NCBI GenBank assembly: GCA_963978905.1
Contig: OZ022261.1
Coordinates: forward strand, 8,309,992-8,373,991
From: Trichostrongylus colubriformis
Taxonomy: Eukaryota > Nematoda > Chromadorea > Rhabditida > Trichostrongylidae
DNA length: 64,000 nucleotides
Reading direction: 5' to 3'
Shown here: in pieces, positions 11,701-22,056 of the stretch
How positions within the stretch are numbered: the first letter of the stretch is position 1
How the letters are laid out: every line of letters begins with the position of its first letter
Translations under genes and position numbers: made by a program
The notes under the pieces: model-generated
Told to the model about the DNA's origin: nothing
Seen by the model: only the letters and a program-made list of their open reading frames with translations
Databases searched by the model: none

Positions 11701-14700
11701 GTCGAGCCTAGGGAAATCAGGGTGTACCTACCCAGTACGTATGCATTTTGAGCTCCTTAGCAACTCGACGACCAGGTTTTCCCCATTATACGAGAAAAAT
11801 TTCGTCAACACGACGAAGAGAGGGGTTAGATGAGGCGACACCATCTTGCTCGAAATTTTCAGCGACTTTTAAGGATGACATGCGTCAATTGGAATGAGAA
11901 GGCATGGCAGTGAAAGACGACGACGGCTTCTTTATCACTTTTAACGGAGATGGTTTTTGATGATCGTCAACTGCGATACACCAACATCGAACATGTTTGC
12001 TGGAGACATCGTGATCATAACATCGACCATGGAGCGAGTGGAGCGAATGCCAGATGGTTACGGCCGCGATCGTGAAAATAAAAACCTGTTTACAGCTTTA
12101 AACCTAACGAAGACGGTGTTTATGAGGAATAGTATCGGTGCCTGATGCCTCATTCACGTCCAACGGAGCGAAGAACACCGAAAGTTTCACTTGTGTGTAA
12201 TTATGTTTGGAAGTCAATATTATGAGCAACTCAGCACCTAAACTGAGTAGGAGGAGGCAAGCGGCTTGAAAAGCCTTCAAGACCTGTGAGGGGGTATCGA
12301 GAAAGACGAAATACTCGACTATGGGTTCCTCTTTTTGACAGCTGCCCTTTTTCACCGTACATGTGCTTGAGAGAGTTGAACTCAGCGCAAGCAGGATGAG
12401 CATGCGGTTGGCGTCATCTGAGGCGCAATCCGAAGGAAAATACTCGATGTGCACCGACATACGCAGGTGCGAGGGCAATCCGGAATACTGAACTCTGTCG
12501 ACGATCGAAGATAGGGAACGCTACCGTATTTTGCAAGGAATCGGAAATTAGATGGGCCAGACACGTCGTGCAATATCGCAATGACCGTTGGACCAGAGTA
12601 GCTATCGACTTTATCCTTGTCTATGGTCACATTTTTTCACGTAAAGCCGCTTCCATACTTTGCGCACCGACGCCGTCACGCGCGTGACGGCGTCGGTGCG
12701 CAAAGTATGGAAGCGGCCTAATCTGTGCTCTGTAAGCTTAGCACAGAGCTTACGTGAAGAAGCTCTGTGTTCCGCATGTTTGTGCAGACGCGATAGTTCA
12801 CTGGATTGCGTTGCCCCGCGTCGGAGACCTAATGGATACGTTGCTGGAGTCCGTTCAGGCCTCCGATATGAACAACGGAACGCGGATGACACAGATAACT
12901 TGCAGATGACTCGTCCTCAAGTTAATGAATAAATTGAGATGACCTGACGACGATCAGCGTTTTTAGATGCGACAGTACCATTCAGACCGGGTAATCTGGC
13001 TGGCTTGCCTACCATGCGAGGTCCGATCCAATTTGATCCTCCAACCGTTGGTTGGCGTAGCGCGCCACTTTTCATTCCACCCCCCCCCCCCCCTCTCTCT
13101 GATGTTATGTACTGTTGAGCACAAGAAGTACAGAGGATCTGAGGATTGCCAATGACTACCACTTACTAATCATTATCTAACAGTTTTTTTATAGCACCTT
13201 TCCTGTTTACATAGCGTTCTTTGACACCATGGGATGAAACGTAAACCGAAAAGTGTAAAACGAAGTTGAAAGAAACCCACGAGATGCTATTAAGCGTTTG
13301 CAAATAGCGTAGTTGAAGAGCAGATGGCGACTCAGCGATAACTTCTGCTGCTTCTTTCAAGGCACGAGATGCTTTCTGTTCACCCTCGGCGACGATCACC
13401 TGAGTAGATAAAAATCTTCTACTCACAATATTTGGTAAATAACTGAAAAAATAACAGTCACACTGCGAAATGAGTGGATGGTGAAGATTAACAAAATGTA
13501 AACTTGCATATGAACCCTGTTTCAAATGTCTTCTCCTGGTGCTACTACTTTTGAATCTCAAGGCTTTTTTGACACTCATATTCTATCTGCATCACTTGGG
13601 TTTGAACCATTCGAGAAATAAAAGGTAACTCGACGATGGCACGAGTTATAAATAAACGTACACACTGGCACGGTATCTACCTATTCTACTCAGTCGGCGA
13701 CCACATTGCAGAGTACGAAACAACTTCAGGTAAAGATACGAACATTATAGTACTCGTGACACCCGTCAAGGATATAGGGAGGGGTAAATCTAGCAAATTG
13801 TGGAAAATGAAAGTAGGGGTGCTCAGCAGAGTAATAGTAGAGAAAGAACGAAATAAAACGACGAAAAAGCAGAGAAATAGGGACCCGGATCCCCTCCCCC
13901 CTCCCGCCCCATCTCTCGCCCCTCTACGTCATTAGCCGGGGGTAGACTGCAGACGGGCGAAAGACTAAATCAGCTGGCCGTGAACGTTGTTCCACCCCCA
14001 CCGGCTATTCGCCCGGCCGCAGGACTACAGGACGACACGCCGTGCCGCGAGATCGTGCTAAGTCCCCAAGCCGCGCTTTTTCAGTATGAGTTTCGCTGCG
14101 CATCACCTCAGAAAACATGTTTTGTTTTCAGAATGTATTTCCAGTTCTCACTTTCTCCTTACCCATCCCGATGTCTTTAAGAGTGTTTTCGAGGGCGTTA
14201 ATGCCGCAAATCTAGTGATCATAAAGCTAGTTCATCATCGTCGGGGTAGTTTCGCTACTATAATATGTCTTTTCAATAGCCATTGAAAATGGTTTGTTAA
14301 GCATAAAAACCTTTGCTCTGGCTTCCCGAGCCGCTTCGGCTTCAGCTGCCATCGCTCGCTGCAGTTGGACCGGTAGCCGCACATCTTTTACCTCTACTCG
14401 TTCTACTTTCACACCCCATGGTTCAGTGGCTTCGTCCAGCGTTGTCTGAAAATACCTTTTCCAGTGAGACTGTAATGGCTTTTTGAAACTGCGTCGGAGC
14501 ATGTCATGCAGATAATCTGGTCAGGCTATTTCATAGGCACAGTTTACCTGCATTTGATGTGATATGGCTTCTCGATCGGAAAGCATTTCTGCCAAGGTTT
14601 TCGTTCCCAAAATATTTCTGAGTGTAGTCTGCGCGAGTAATTTCGTTGATCGCGCAGCGTCTTCCACATTTGTGACCTGCAAATACAGTACATTGCCGAT

Positions 14701-17700
14701 AACGCGAAAAATCGATATTCATTGATATACCGATATCGTCGCGTTTGATATGCGGAAATACACAACAGCATCGACTGCAACAGTAACAGAATCTTTGGAC
14801 AATATCTGGAAGTACGTGTAAGTGAATTAATATAATCATGAAGCAGAAATGCTGAAGAAACTGTACCTCTTGAGGTGGGACTTCAAAAGAAAGTACTCGA
14901 AGGTCAACTTTCCGATACGTATCAATACAAGGAACAATGAAAAAGATGCCTGAAAAGACTTTTTATTAGAAGGTCGGTAGTATGATCTTGTATCGTCCGG
15001 TATTTAAGAATGAGAATCGAGATAACACGTGGCTAGCCACTTAACAAAAACGTGAAGAAAACCCCCCGCACTGCTTTAGATTACCTTCCCTTTGTCGCCT
15101 TCGATTATTGTCACTGCGTGGGCTGGCGAAGAAGTATGTGAAAGACCCAGGCAAAAAGAGCACCGGAGAGATAAGAGCGAGAAGAGATTCTGAACCCGGG
15201 TTTTTTCGCGGGCCGTCCTACCTGCACACTGGACGTGCGCTGCTCCTCTAAATTATTCGAGGAAACTGCCATTAACAGAAGCGTTCTGCCATGGCGTGTG
15301 GGGCTTTTTGTGAATGGAACAATCATGGGGATAGATACCAATCATTTATCGTATATCACGCCAATCAGATATAAAGAAGAAGCCTAATGTACTTCCACGT
15401 TTTCCTGTTGGTCGTTGCCTTTTCAGCTTTTTTTGTAGTAGGTACAAGGTCGGAATAACCGCCAGTCGAGAGCGACTTCCGAACTTTTATGCTTTTCGAA
15501 TAAGGTAGTGCCGTTCCCGTGTTTGAATCAAAAGCACAAAATTCGTGTAAGTTTTCCAAAATCGATCAGATTAAATCACTGGCTCTGTCGATCTTCATGT
15601 GAACATACTTCGCAGATGATTTCCCAATAACTACTTGGTAACAAGGGGATAGAGAAGCATGGTGTTGAATTGCGAATAAAACTTTTGCGAAAAAAATAAA
15701 GTATGTTCGAATAGACCGAGCCAATCACAAGTGAACAAACGGAAAGCTGTAGAAGCTTCCAAAAGTCAAGGCATTTCCCGCATTGCGCATAGTGATTGTT
15801 TTCAAATGGAGAATGAAAAATGCTCTGTATGTCTGGTTATTTGGATACAGTTGCCGGCATGATGATGGACCCGTCTTAGCTTACGCCATTCGAGTGGATT
15901 CATTTCAAACGGTATCTCATTGCGAAGTCATCCGTAGTGAGGGCAACTGTTCGGCTAAATACCGTCCACGCCACTGAGACTTCACCTTTCACATGGAAAT
16001 GAAGCTACATTTGACCTCTTCCTAGCCAGGTATTGAGTTAAAACAAACCTTGAAAGCAGTTTACTTAAAAGCAGCATTAGGGGAAATTCGGACGAAAAGT
16101 TAAAGAAGTAGTGAATCTCAAAGTCGAGATGCCAGTAACAGGACAGTGGAAAAAAACGTATGAAGATGGCCAGAAACCCAAGAAATAGGACCCCCTTCTC
16201 TCGTTGACCCTCAACGCGGACGACCTTTCCGTCAACAGGCGGGTAATCCAAAAGAGATTTCCATTGGCATGTTGCCAATAAAGACAAGGGAATGTCTGGA
16301 AATACGACAGCATCCATTTTCTGGACCAAATCTCAAGCTAAAACAGCGAAAGTGCGCCGCAATACCTTCGGTATTATCGCATATCCTTGACCGCTCTCCC
16401 GTAGCTGACCAGGTATCACGTCGCTTGGAGGCGGGGTCGATTATCGAAAGGCGGCAGCTCTTTTCCGTTGCGCCGTTTCTACAGCTCGTAGGCGCACTTT
16501 TTCACCGGAATTTCGCCACAGATAACCTTCTTAGGCTCACCGTTTCCATGTAAGTCGCTCCTTCGAGGGATTTCCCAATAACCACATTACCCCTAATGCT
16601 GTCTTTAAGAAACATTGCTGAAAAGAGGCTCACCTGGGCCCTTGGCACCACCAGGCATCAAACGTCCCAAACGAAATATGACAGCTCGCTCATATTCTTG
16701 AACAACCTGTATTTGAAAGTATGATTAGTAACTTGAACAAATATACGAAGTCAATTACATCTGATCTCAAATAGTCCAATCTCTAAGTCGTTGAAATGCA
16801 CCAGAAGAGGATGGATTTTGAGGCGTTTGAGTATGAGGACCAGTCACTGGCATCTTCATATCATTGATTTTTTGGTACTTGGAAGTGCCACGAAAAAATT
16901 ACAGACATATCAGATTTTTCCCCTACTTTTAGAAAATAATTAGCGTGCTTATCAAACATCGACATTATGTGCTTCGTAAACAACCTCATGTAGTAATTTA
17001 TTGGAATCTTGCAACGACAGTATATTACTAAGTCAACAACAAGGCAATAAATTCGGCATAGTCACGCACTACGAATGGACACGCCAAAGAGCACTCGTTA
17101 AAAGCAAGCGAGTTCAGCTTGCCTCGGTATCAAAGGATTTCGTAAAGCAGACTGCGGCATGACGCGATGCTTCCAGCTGAAGCCGCTGTCAGACTCCGCG
17201 ATTTTGCTTCTGCGATTTTGCGATTGTGTGATTTTGCGACGTCGCACTTTCACAAGCGATACATCGATGCTATGATTGTGCAATGCCGCAACTTCGTGCG
17301 CAGAGCCGCACCGCCGCAAAATCGCAAAGTCACGACATTGCAGAGCCACAAAGTGTGACGGGGGCAAGAGCACCATATGTAAGTGGGTTTCAAAGCTTAA
17401 TAAATATGCACCTATCTGGCATGCACCATCTAACACTTCGCACTGCGAAATCCTGTAGTAACGACATACACCCTTTAAGCACTCCAAGTCTCCTTCCGCC
17501 TAATAACTAATAGCTGGAAACCGTGAAGAAACTATAAAGTGCTTGATGCTCGTTAATTTCTCAAGTATGAGATAATTACGTGACTTCCACTGAAAATCAG
17601 ATATGATGACTCATGACAACATTGATTCTTCAACCGAGTTCGTGCGCTTATCATATTTTCGATCATTTTTTCAGATTAGGCCCTTGGTAGCTTGATAACG

Positions 17701-20700
17701 TGATCGCCTTCACTGCTCGAAATTATATACTTCTTGGGAGGGGTGTGTACCTTTATGTCAGGATTTCGCACAGCGGCATGTCGCAAGAGAAGCAATGCGG
17801 ACGAGCTAAAGGCGCCATGCTGTTGGGTCTCGAAGCGATTACAAGTCAACTGCGTATCGCTCCCATAGCATAACTGTGTAATCGTTCTAAGACCCAACTA
17901 CCGCGACACGCATAGCTCGCACACACTGCGTCGCACGCCGCTCGTCGTTGTGCGAAATCCTTGCATAAGGGTACACACCCCAAAATTTGAGCTGAAGCAC
18001 AAGTTCGAGTACTGGCACAACGATGTAAGTCAAATGCATGTTCATTTAGAACGCACGTATAACTCCGGACAGGATCGAATTGGGACGAAGAAGGGAGGGG
18101 AATATTCTCGCTTGTACTTGCTTGTGCTGGCAAGATATGTACGCTGTCTTATCCAGAGTGCGATAAAGTGTCGAAAAAAGTTCCAGTTCACATGGTGTAT
18201 AACCCTCCTTTCATCGCAGGAAACACAAGACTACACCAAGAGCTAGGGATCGTATTGATTGAGATATCAGCGAGAAAGTGGGTTGAGTCGTACTCACGAT
18301 GTTATTTTCTTAAACGCAGTGCCTAGCCCCATTTCAAGGGAGGTGTTCTCTGTCAGACAAAAGCTTTAACTACATATTTAGAGACTACTAATGATCTAAT
18401 ACTCGAATTCAGCTCACTCCAAGCACAATTCGTTTGCTTGATAGCATAAGTCAGTTTTGGTGAGGGGAGGGAGGGGGTGTGCGTCAGGCTTGCCCAACTA
18501 GACCAGGTCAAGGAGCCGGCGGGCGCGCGGCCAGTTCCGAAGTGGACAAACAGGGTGTGTACCCTTATGTCAGGATTTTCGCACCGCGGCATGTCACAAG
18601 CGAAGCAATGCGGACGAGCTAAAGGCGCCATGTTGTTGGGTCCCGAAGCGATTACAAGTCAACTGCGTATCGCACCCCTAGCATTGCTGTGTAATCGTTT
18701 TAAGACCCAACTACCGCGACGCGCATAGCTCGCACACACTGCGTCGCACGCAGCTCGTAGTCGTGCGAAAATCCTAACATAAGGATACACACCCGGACAA
18801 ACAAGGCCTTTAAAGCGCTTGGCGGCCCGATTCGCGTGACGCGGTGACCCAGTCAGATAGTCGTGCACACATCCATTTCCGCTTTAGATTTCAACACTAT
18901 TGCATAGATTCTGTAGAATATGCATGCGAAGCTTCCCCTTGGCTTGTTACGGATTGTCTACCAAACTTGGTGCAATATTAAACTTATATTGAATTATTTT
19001 TAATAAAAGCTCACCTTGATGCACATACATGCTGATATAGGTAATGTCACGAAAATCAGGAGGTATGAAAGTATCGTGAGGATCCAACCGCACACACCGA
19101 ACTCATTCTGGATGTTCGCTGAAATTCATAGAGATTTAATGAGAGATGCACAAAATATCCACTTACAGAAAATGCTTTACCTTAGTTTACCTTCAACAAT
19201 TGATTTAAGGGTTTCTAGAACCCTTTATAGCAACATAACCGCATTTCTGCGCTATTGGCTTTTTTGAAAACCACCAAGATTTATTCGCTATAAATTCCAG
19301 AATCAACGACACTATAACCAACTAGCATATAACCATATTCCATTATTTATTACCTATTACCCGAGCAACTACATTGATATTCATCACCTGAACACGTCAT
19401 TTCAATAAAGAGCTCATTCCACAGTTACTAGAACACTAAGATATGAAAAAAAATTCATAGCTTCAAGGGTTCGGGCTCAATAACCGAGTTGATAATGTTA
19501 CTGCTCAGTTGCTTGGTATAGAAAAACTTCAGTATGAGACGAGCATTATGGCGCTCAAATGCTCGAAGTGAGGAGTTACTAAGGTTTGGACTCTCAGTTT
19601 CACTCTATCACATGCATAATTACCAAAAAAATTTTCTGAGCTCATACAACGAGTGGGAGTGTTGAGCCAATCGGGAGTCAACTACGCCTCACTGTGCAGT
19701 GAGGCCGTGTGATTGGTCAGTTTTTATCATTGGCTCTATTTCTAGAAGGTAGATATGTTGAATAAGTGAGATCACTAGTTGTCACTTTACAAGAACGGAT
19801 CTCGAAGCAACAATTATTAATAAGTGAATTACCTCAATTCTACATGAAAATGACTTTCTCACCAAAGTTAGTAGTTTTCCACATTACGCCGTCAGTGGAA
19901 GAGAAATAGTGATTGTGCCTTGAGAAAGGCTTCAGAGCCTTTTTTGGAAAGGCTGTTTGTGTAGAAGATTGCTTGTGAAGTGAAAAATCATAAACAATCA
20001 AAATGAGAAGCCAGAAAAACAATGATGAATCCAGAAAACATCAGTGCACCTTTGAGGACCAGTTGAATGAGTTGTGACACAGCTTAGCTTCATAGGCCTT
20101 ATAAATCAAGTGCACTAATTGCCAATAGTGTCCTTGCACTATTCGCTGCTTTTAATGAAGCCATGGAGCAAATGACCAAGCCATTAACATTGTAATGCAC
20201 GGAGCACTGAAATGTTTTAGGAAGACCTAAATCAATGACCGGCAGTGCATTGAAGGTAAAATGCGCTCGTGAAGAGGGTACGTGCTGCATGGCAGCGTCG
20301 CGCAGCACACGCGATGCGTGCACGCTAGGAGCGCTGTATATGATTAGGTTCCAAAACGATTACCGTGTTCTACGCTTTATTTTGGTCATAGGCCACGCCT
20401 TTGGACCCAACTGCACACAGCAGCTCTGGCTCGAAGGCATCGCGTCGCGTGCTGTCCCATTGAACCCTTTAAAATAATAAAGGTTGCGCAGTTCCATCTA
20501 GAAATGTGGGCTGCTGTGCAGACAAATTGGAATGTGATGAAGAATATGGGCTTCGAAATGGGATTAAGGCACAGCTGAACCAGCACGGCCATATGTGGCA
20601 GCACCGTGCGGGCAAACAAAAACGTCTTGTTGCTCCAGAAGGAGCAGGATTCGTGGCAGCCCTCAGAGCTTGGCACTGTGATGATATATACAGGAGGCGA

Positions 20701-22033
20701 CAAAATCAAGTAATTTCGCTCACGGCTCACATCCGCTAGGTTTACAAAATACAGGGAAACGAAAGAGATAAAAGTATTGGGGTAAATTCCCGAAATGTGT
20801 CTCCGAAAGCAGAAGCAAGCTGAGACTCACTACTTCCACCTTCATCAAAATACGGAGCCTTCAGACGGCGCAGTCGGGCTTGAGGCACCCACGGTATCGA
20901 GATCCTGGAGCCAGGTTCCGTGGTAGGTCTTTTGAAAGAATCTTCTCAAGGATTGGCCCTTCGGTTCATGGGAGTCACAGAGCTCTTGCTGCTCGGAATA
21001 CGCTTTTACGATCCCAAGTATCATTTTTCATAAAACCCCCTTTTTGGAGGATTCTCAATGGTAATGGCACTTTTTGGTTCTAGGAAGCGAAGGATGTTGG
21101 GAGCCTGGAAAACGGAATTCTCAAGGGCATCACCCAATATGGATTCCTCGGGTACGCAGATTGAACGGACCTTAGCAAGGTTGTGAACGAGAGTGACGAA
21201 ATCTCGGATTTTGCCCCGTGTTGAGGTGACACATAATGTTCATCGGTATAAGCTCCCGATCTGTTCGTGCAGAAGGCTGTTGCGGAGTTTAGTGATAGGG
21301 TGAAGTCCGTTCCTAAATTTGGGCATGGAACTACCTCGTTAGAATTTGCTGAAGTTCGACTAAAGTATGGTTGAAAGTGGAGGGAGAAAACTGCTTTTTT
21401 GGCACTCCCTGTGATACCAGTAAAATATGTGTAAGAAAGAACATAAGGGCCGAGACCCTGGTAGAACTGGTGTTAAACATCTAGCACCATCTACTTTCTG
21501 AAAGACGGGGGAAAAGGTGAAGGTAAAGCTTTCGAAGTAGCAAATCACAAAGAGGAAGCATAGCTGAGGAAGGAAGCATTTGAGTGCACAATCGATTCAG
21601 AATTAGCCACGGTCATGAGTGAGAATGGCGGTAGTCAGATACCTTTGGGTTCATCGGTTTCCTTTAATTTTTCAGATCCTCGATCATCCTCATTTGGGTT
21701 TTCCTTCTTATCGTCAAGTTGATGATTCAGCATAGCAGTACTTTTGTTCTGAGGTGAATCAATGAACTAAGAACGAGTGATCAAAAGCTTGACAAATCAA
21801 TAGAGAATCTGTACCTCGTCCATATGTTCAAGTGTACTCATAGCCACCTTTTCAATTTCATCACTGGATGAACTCAGGAGGTCATCGTCTTTGCTGCTAC
21901 TGCTAGGAATCATAGCACCTTCTTGGCCTGATACATGAGAACACAGAGATGTTCTGGATGGAACATTAACAAGACGTGTTTCAACCTTTGTTGAACCAGA
22001 TGACAATGAGGCAATCGAGTTTCTGGCCGACAT
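8704..22033 (-). CDS. mec-2: MEC-2 orthologue (stomatin/prohibitin-family mechanosensory protein), 10 exons, 3' end not in window
   Basis: Ten minus-strand exons join in frame to 374 codons plus two bases: 22033-21815, 21748-21643, 19118-19015, 16706-16634, 14949-14867, 14805-14731, 14676-14548, 14445-14311, 13399-13281, 8784-8704. All introns are GT..AG and every split codon restores the expected residue. In C. elegans MEC-2 is an inner-leaflet, cholesterol-binding protein that modulates the MEC-4/MEC-10 DEG/ENaC touch channel. Visible here: Ser/Asp-rich N-tail with [11 protein letters not shown] (residues 48-58), membrane hairpin about 115-143 with Pro135, PHB domain about 144-330, then the [16 protein letters not shown] segment. 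Cys141 and Cys175 match the reported palmitoylation sites C140 and C174 with a constant offset of one. The N-tail resembles MEC-2 rather than UNC-1, UNC-24 or STO proteins. The worm protein has 481 residues, so roughly 100 C-terminal residues are missing; I found no further exon below 8704. Introns are 54-4496 bp, the long ones filled with transposons. Confidence 0.93.
9789..12640 (+). mobile_element. Degenerate RTE-type non-LTR retrotransposon in mec-2 intron 9
   Basis: Fragments of one endonuclease-reverse transcriptase polyprotein follow in the expected order but in shifting frames with many stops. Apurinic-type endonuclease start at 9798-9940 ([19 protein letters not shown]); mid endonuclease 10505-10640; endonuclease end 10850-10990 ([18 protein letters not shown]); linker about 10990-11190 ([17 protein letters not shown]); RT start 11206-11460 ([27 protein letters not shown]); RT motif A twice, 11553-11720 ([18 protein letters not shown]); [10 protein letters not shown] at 11993-12022 where FADD is expected; [11 protein letters not shown] about 12097; C-terminal RTE part to about 12635 (SKIRWARHV, DRWTRVA). 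A non-homologous G/C-rich stretch (10020-10490) interrupts the endonuclease. It is a dead copy, on the strand opposite to the host gene. Family identified from memory of hookworm RTE proteins. Confidence 0.88.
11553..11720 (+). repeat. 84-bp tandem duplication within the RTE reverse transcriptase
   Basis: Two virtually identical 84-bp units (11553-11636, 11637-11720) cover RT motif A (FIDLKAFD). The unit is 28 codons, so frame is kept. Near-identity in an otherwise heavily decayed element shows that the duplication is much younger than the insertion. Confidence 0.92.
12646..12717. repeat. Perfect 72-bp palindrome (MITE-like)
   Basis: Each half of 36 bp is the exact reverse complement of the other, centred between 12681 and 12682, with no loop. 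Outer bases GCCGCTTCCATACTTTGCG resemble the ends of the large palindrome at 41904-42140 (GGCCGCGGTCATACTTTGCG), so both probably belong to one family. It sits at the 3' edge of the RTE remnant, inside mec-2 intron 9. Confidence 0.93.
13080..13093. repeat. Poly-C run followed by (CT)n
   Basis: A run of more than ten C bases within mec-2 intron 9 followed by CTCTCTCT. Assembly length here may be unreliable. Confidence 0.7.
13281..13399 (-). CDS. mec-2: mec-2 exon 9 (residues 309-348)
   Basis: Acceptor CTACTCAG|GTG and donor ATCTC|GTGGGT, 119 bp. It encodes [20 protein letters not shown] then [19 protein letters not shown], the coiled-coil/oligomerisation region. The split Ser348 codon is completed by the first base of exon 10. 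Confidence 0.95.
13838..14184 (-). repeat. Dispersed repeat R3, in mec-2 intron 8
   Basis: In reverse complement it resembles 57385-57540: CTGCAGTCTAC, then TCCCTATTTCTC and GTTCTTTCTCTACT in order. A third, more distant relative is 48080-48345. The copies contain C/G-rich stretches and end near a GTCTTTAA motif. Confidence 0.5.
14311..14445 (-). CDS. mec-2: mec-2 exon 8 (residues 264-308)
   Basis: Acceptor TTTTCAG|ACA and donor AAAG|GTTTTT, 135 bp, phase 0 at both ends. It encodes [20 protein letters not shown], then [20 protein letters not shown] and EARAK. This covers the end of the PHB fold and the start of the Ala/Glu-rich coiled coil that mediates stomatin oligomers. Confidence 0.96.
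14548..14676 (-). CDS. mec-2: mec-2 exon 7 (residues 221-263)
   Basis: Acceptor TTTGCAG|GTC and donor CAG|GTAAAC, 129 bp, phase 0 at both ends. It encodes [20 protein letters not shown], then [20 protein letters not shown] and QMQ, a hallmark stomatin stretch. Confidence 0.96.
14731..14805 (-). CDS. mec-2: mec-2 exon 6 (residues 196-220)
   Basis: Acceptor CTTCCAG|ATA and donor TCG|GTATAT, 75 bp, phase 0 at both ends. It encodes [20 protein letters not shown] and NATIS of the PHB core. Flanking introns are only 61 and 54 bp, normal for nematodes. Confidence 0.95.
14867..14949 (-). CDS. mec-2: mec-2 exon 5 (residues 168-195)
   Basis: Acceptor TTTTCAG|GC and donor GAG|GTACAG, 83 bp. It encodes [20 protein letters not shown] then FEVPPQE, PHB domain strand/helix region. 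Cys175 in VPCIDTYRK matches the palmitoylated C174 of MEC-2. Confidence 0.95.
16045..16285 (-). repeat. Dispersed repeat R2, copy 2, in mec-2 intron 4
   Basis: Reverse-complement relative of 4613-4831 (see that entry). A fragment ending CCCCTAATGCTGTCTTTAA at 16590-16608 looks like another terminus of the same group. Confidence 0.6.
16634..16706 (-). CDS. mec-2: mec-2 exon 4 (residues 144-168)
   Basis: Acceptor AAATACAG|GTT and donor CCAG|GTGAGC, 73 bp. It encodes [20 protein letters not shown] and the following AKGP, the start of the PHB domain and one of the most conserved stretches in the stomatin family. The final Gly codon is completed by exon 5. Intron 3 before it is 2308 bp and holds two related MITEs. 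Confidence 0.95.
17160..17350. repeat. Cluster of GCGATTTTG motifs in mec-2 intron 3
   Basis: GCGATTTTG-like words occur four times on the plus strand (17198-17240) and as the reverse complement CAAAATCGC near 17315, giving a weak inverted structure. The 3' side (17430-17475) resembles 23160-23215 (CGACATACAC end), so this is probably an old MITE. Confidence 0.4.
17740..17981. mobile_element. 242-bp MITE, copy 1 (mec-2 intron 3)
   Basis: Starts GGGGTGTGTACC and ends GGGTACACACCCC with about 30-bp inverted ends including TTATGTCAGGATTT.CGCAC. About 90% identical by eye along its whole length to 18553-18794, in the same orientation. No clear target-site duplication here. No coding capacity. 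Confidence 0.85.
18553..18794. mobile_element. 242-bp MITE, copy 2, with 9-bp target-site duplication (mec-2 intron 3)
   Basis: Starts GGGTGTGTACCCTTATGTCA and ends ATACACACCC, flanked on both sides by GGACAAACA (18544-18552 and 18795-18803). Long inverted ends plus a 9-bp duplication are the pattern of Mutator-like (MULE) elements. Same family as 17740-17981 and, by its ends, 51592-51805. Confidence 0.9.
19015..19118 (-). CDS. mec-2: mec-2 exon 3 (residues 109-143): membrane hairpin
   Basis: Acceptor AATTTCAG|CG and donor AAG|GTGAGC, 104 bp. It encodes [11 protein letters not shown] followed by a hydrophobic stretch that turns at TLPISAC and ends MCIK. This is the monotopic hairpin of stomatin proteins. 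Pro135 corresponds to the cholesterol-binding proline (P134 in MEC-2, P120 in podocin), and Cys141 to the palmitoylated C140. Confidence 0.93.
19686..19705. repeat. Short hairpin in mec-2 intron 2
   Basis: GCCTCACTG-TG-CAGTGAGGC, flanked by CCAATC (19670s) and GATTGG (about 19711), so probably the core of a small foldback. Confidence 0.55.
21643..21748 (-). CDS. mec-2: mec-2 exon 2 (residues 74-108)
   Basis: Acceptor CACCTCAG|AAC and donor AAAG|GTATCT, 106 bp, enters in phase 0 and leaves in phase 1. It encodes a hydrophilic Lys/Glu/Asp-rich linker ending KETDEPK that continues the N-terminal tail. The sequence is poorly conserved, as expected for this part of MEC-2, but the frame and both phases fit only this reading. 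Intron 1 before it is 66 bp. Confidence 0.82.
21815..22033 (-). CDS. mec-2: mec-2 exon 1 (residues 1-73)
   Basis: Starts at ATG 22033 ([12 protein letters not shown]) and ends at GAG|GTACAG, phase 0. It encodes the intracellular N-terminal tail, with KVETRLV and the acidic/serine run [18 protein letters not shown] that is typical of MEC-2. An in-frame stop lies 27 bases upstream of the ATG if the message is unspliced there, and a splice-acceptor-like site sits 17 bases upstream, so this ATG is the natural start. Confidence 0.9.
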
Positions 22034-22056
22034 GGGATCATAAAAATCAGCTGAAC
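22034..22056 (-). promoter_or_regulatory. Possible SL trans-splice acceptor 17 nt before the mec-2 ATG
   Basis: On the minus strand CTGTTCAG is followed by a 17-nt leader and then the ATG. Nematode spliced-leader acceptors have this look and this spacing. It could equally be a cis acceptor for an upstream non-coding exon; no transcript data are available. Confidence 0.35.

Noticed and set aside
13166..13579. 137-codon minus-strand frame taken as one gene
   Set aside because: Only 13281-13399 is a real exon (mec-2 exon 9); the rest is intron read-through past valid splice sites.
14531..14839. 102-codon minus-strand frame taken as one gene
   Set aside because: It reads through a 54-bp intron in the wrong frame. 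The true coding is mec-2 exons 6 and 7.
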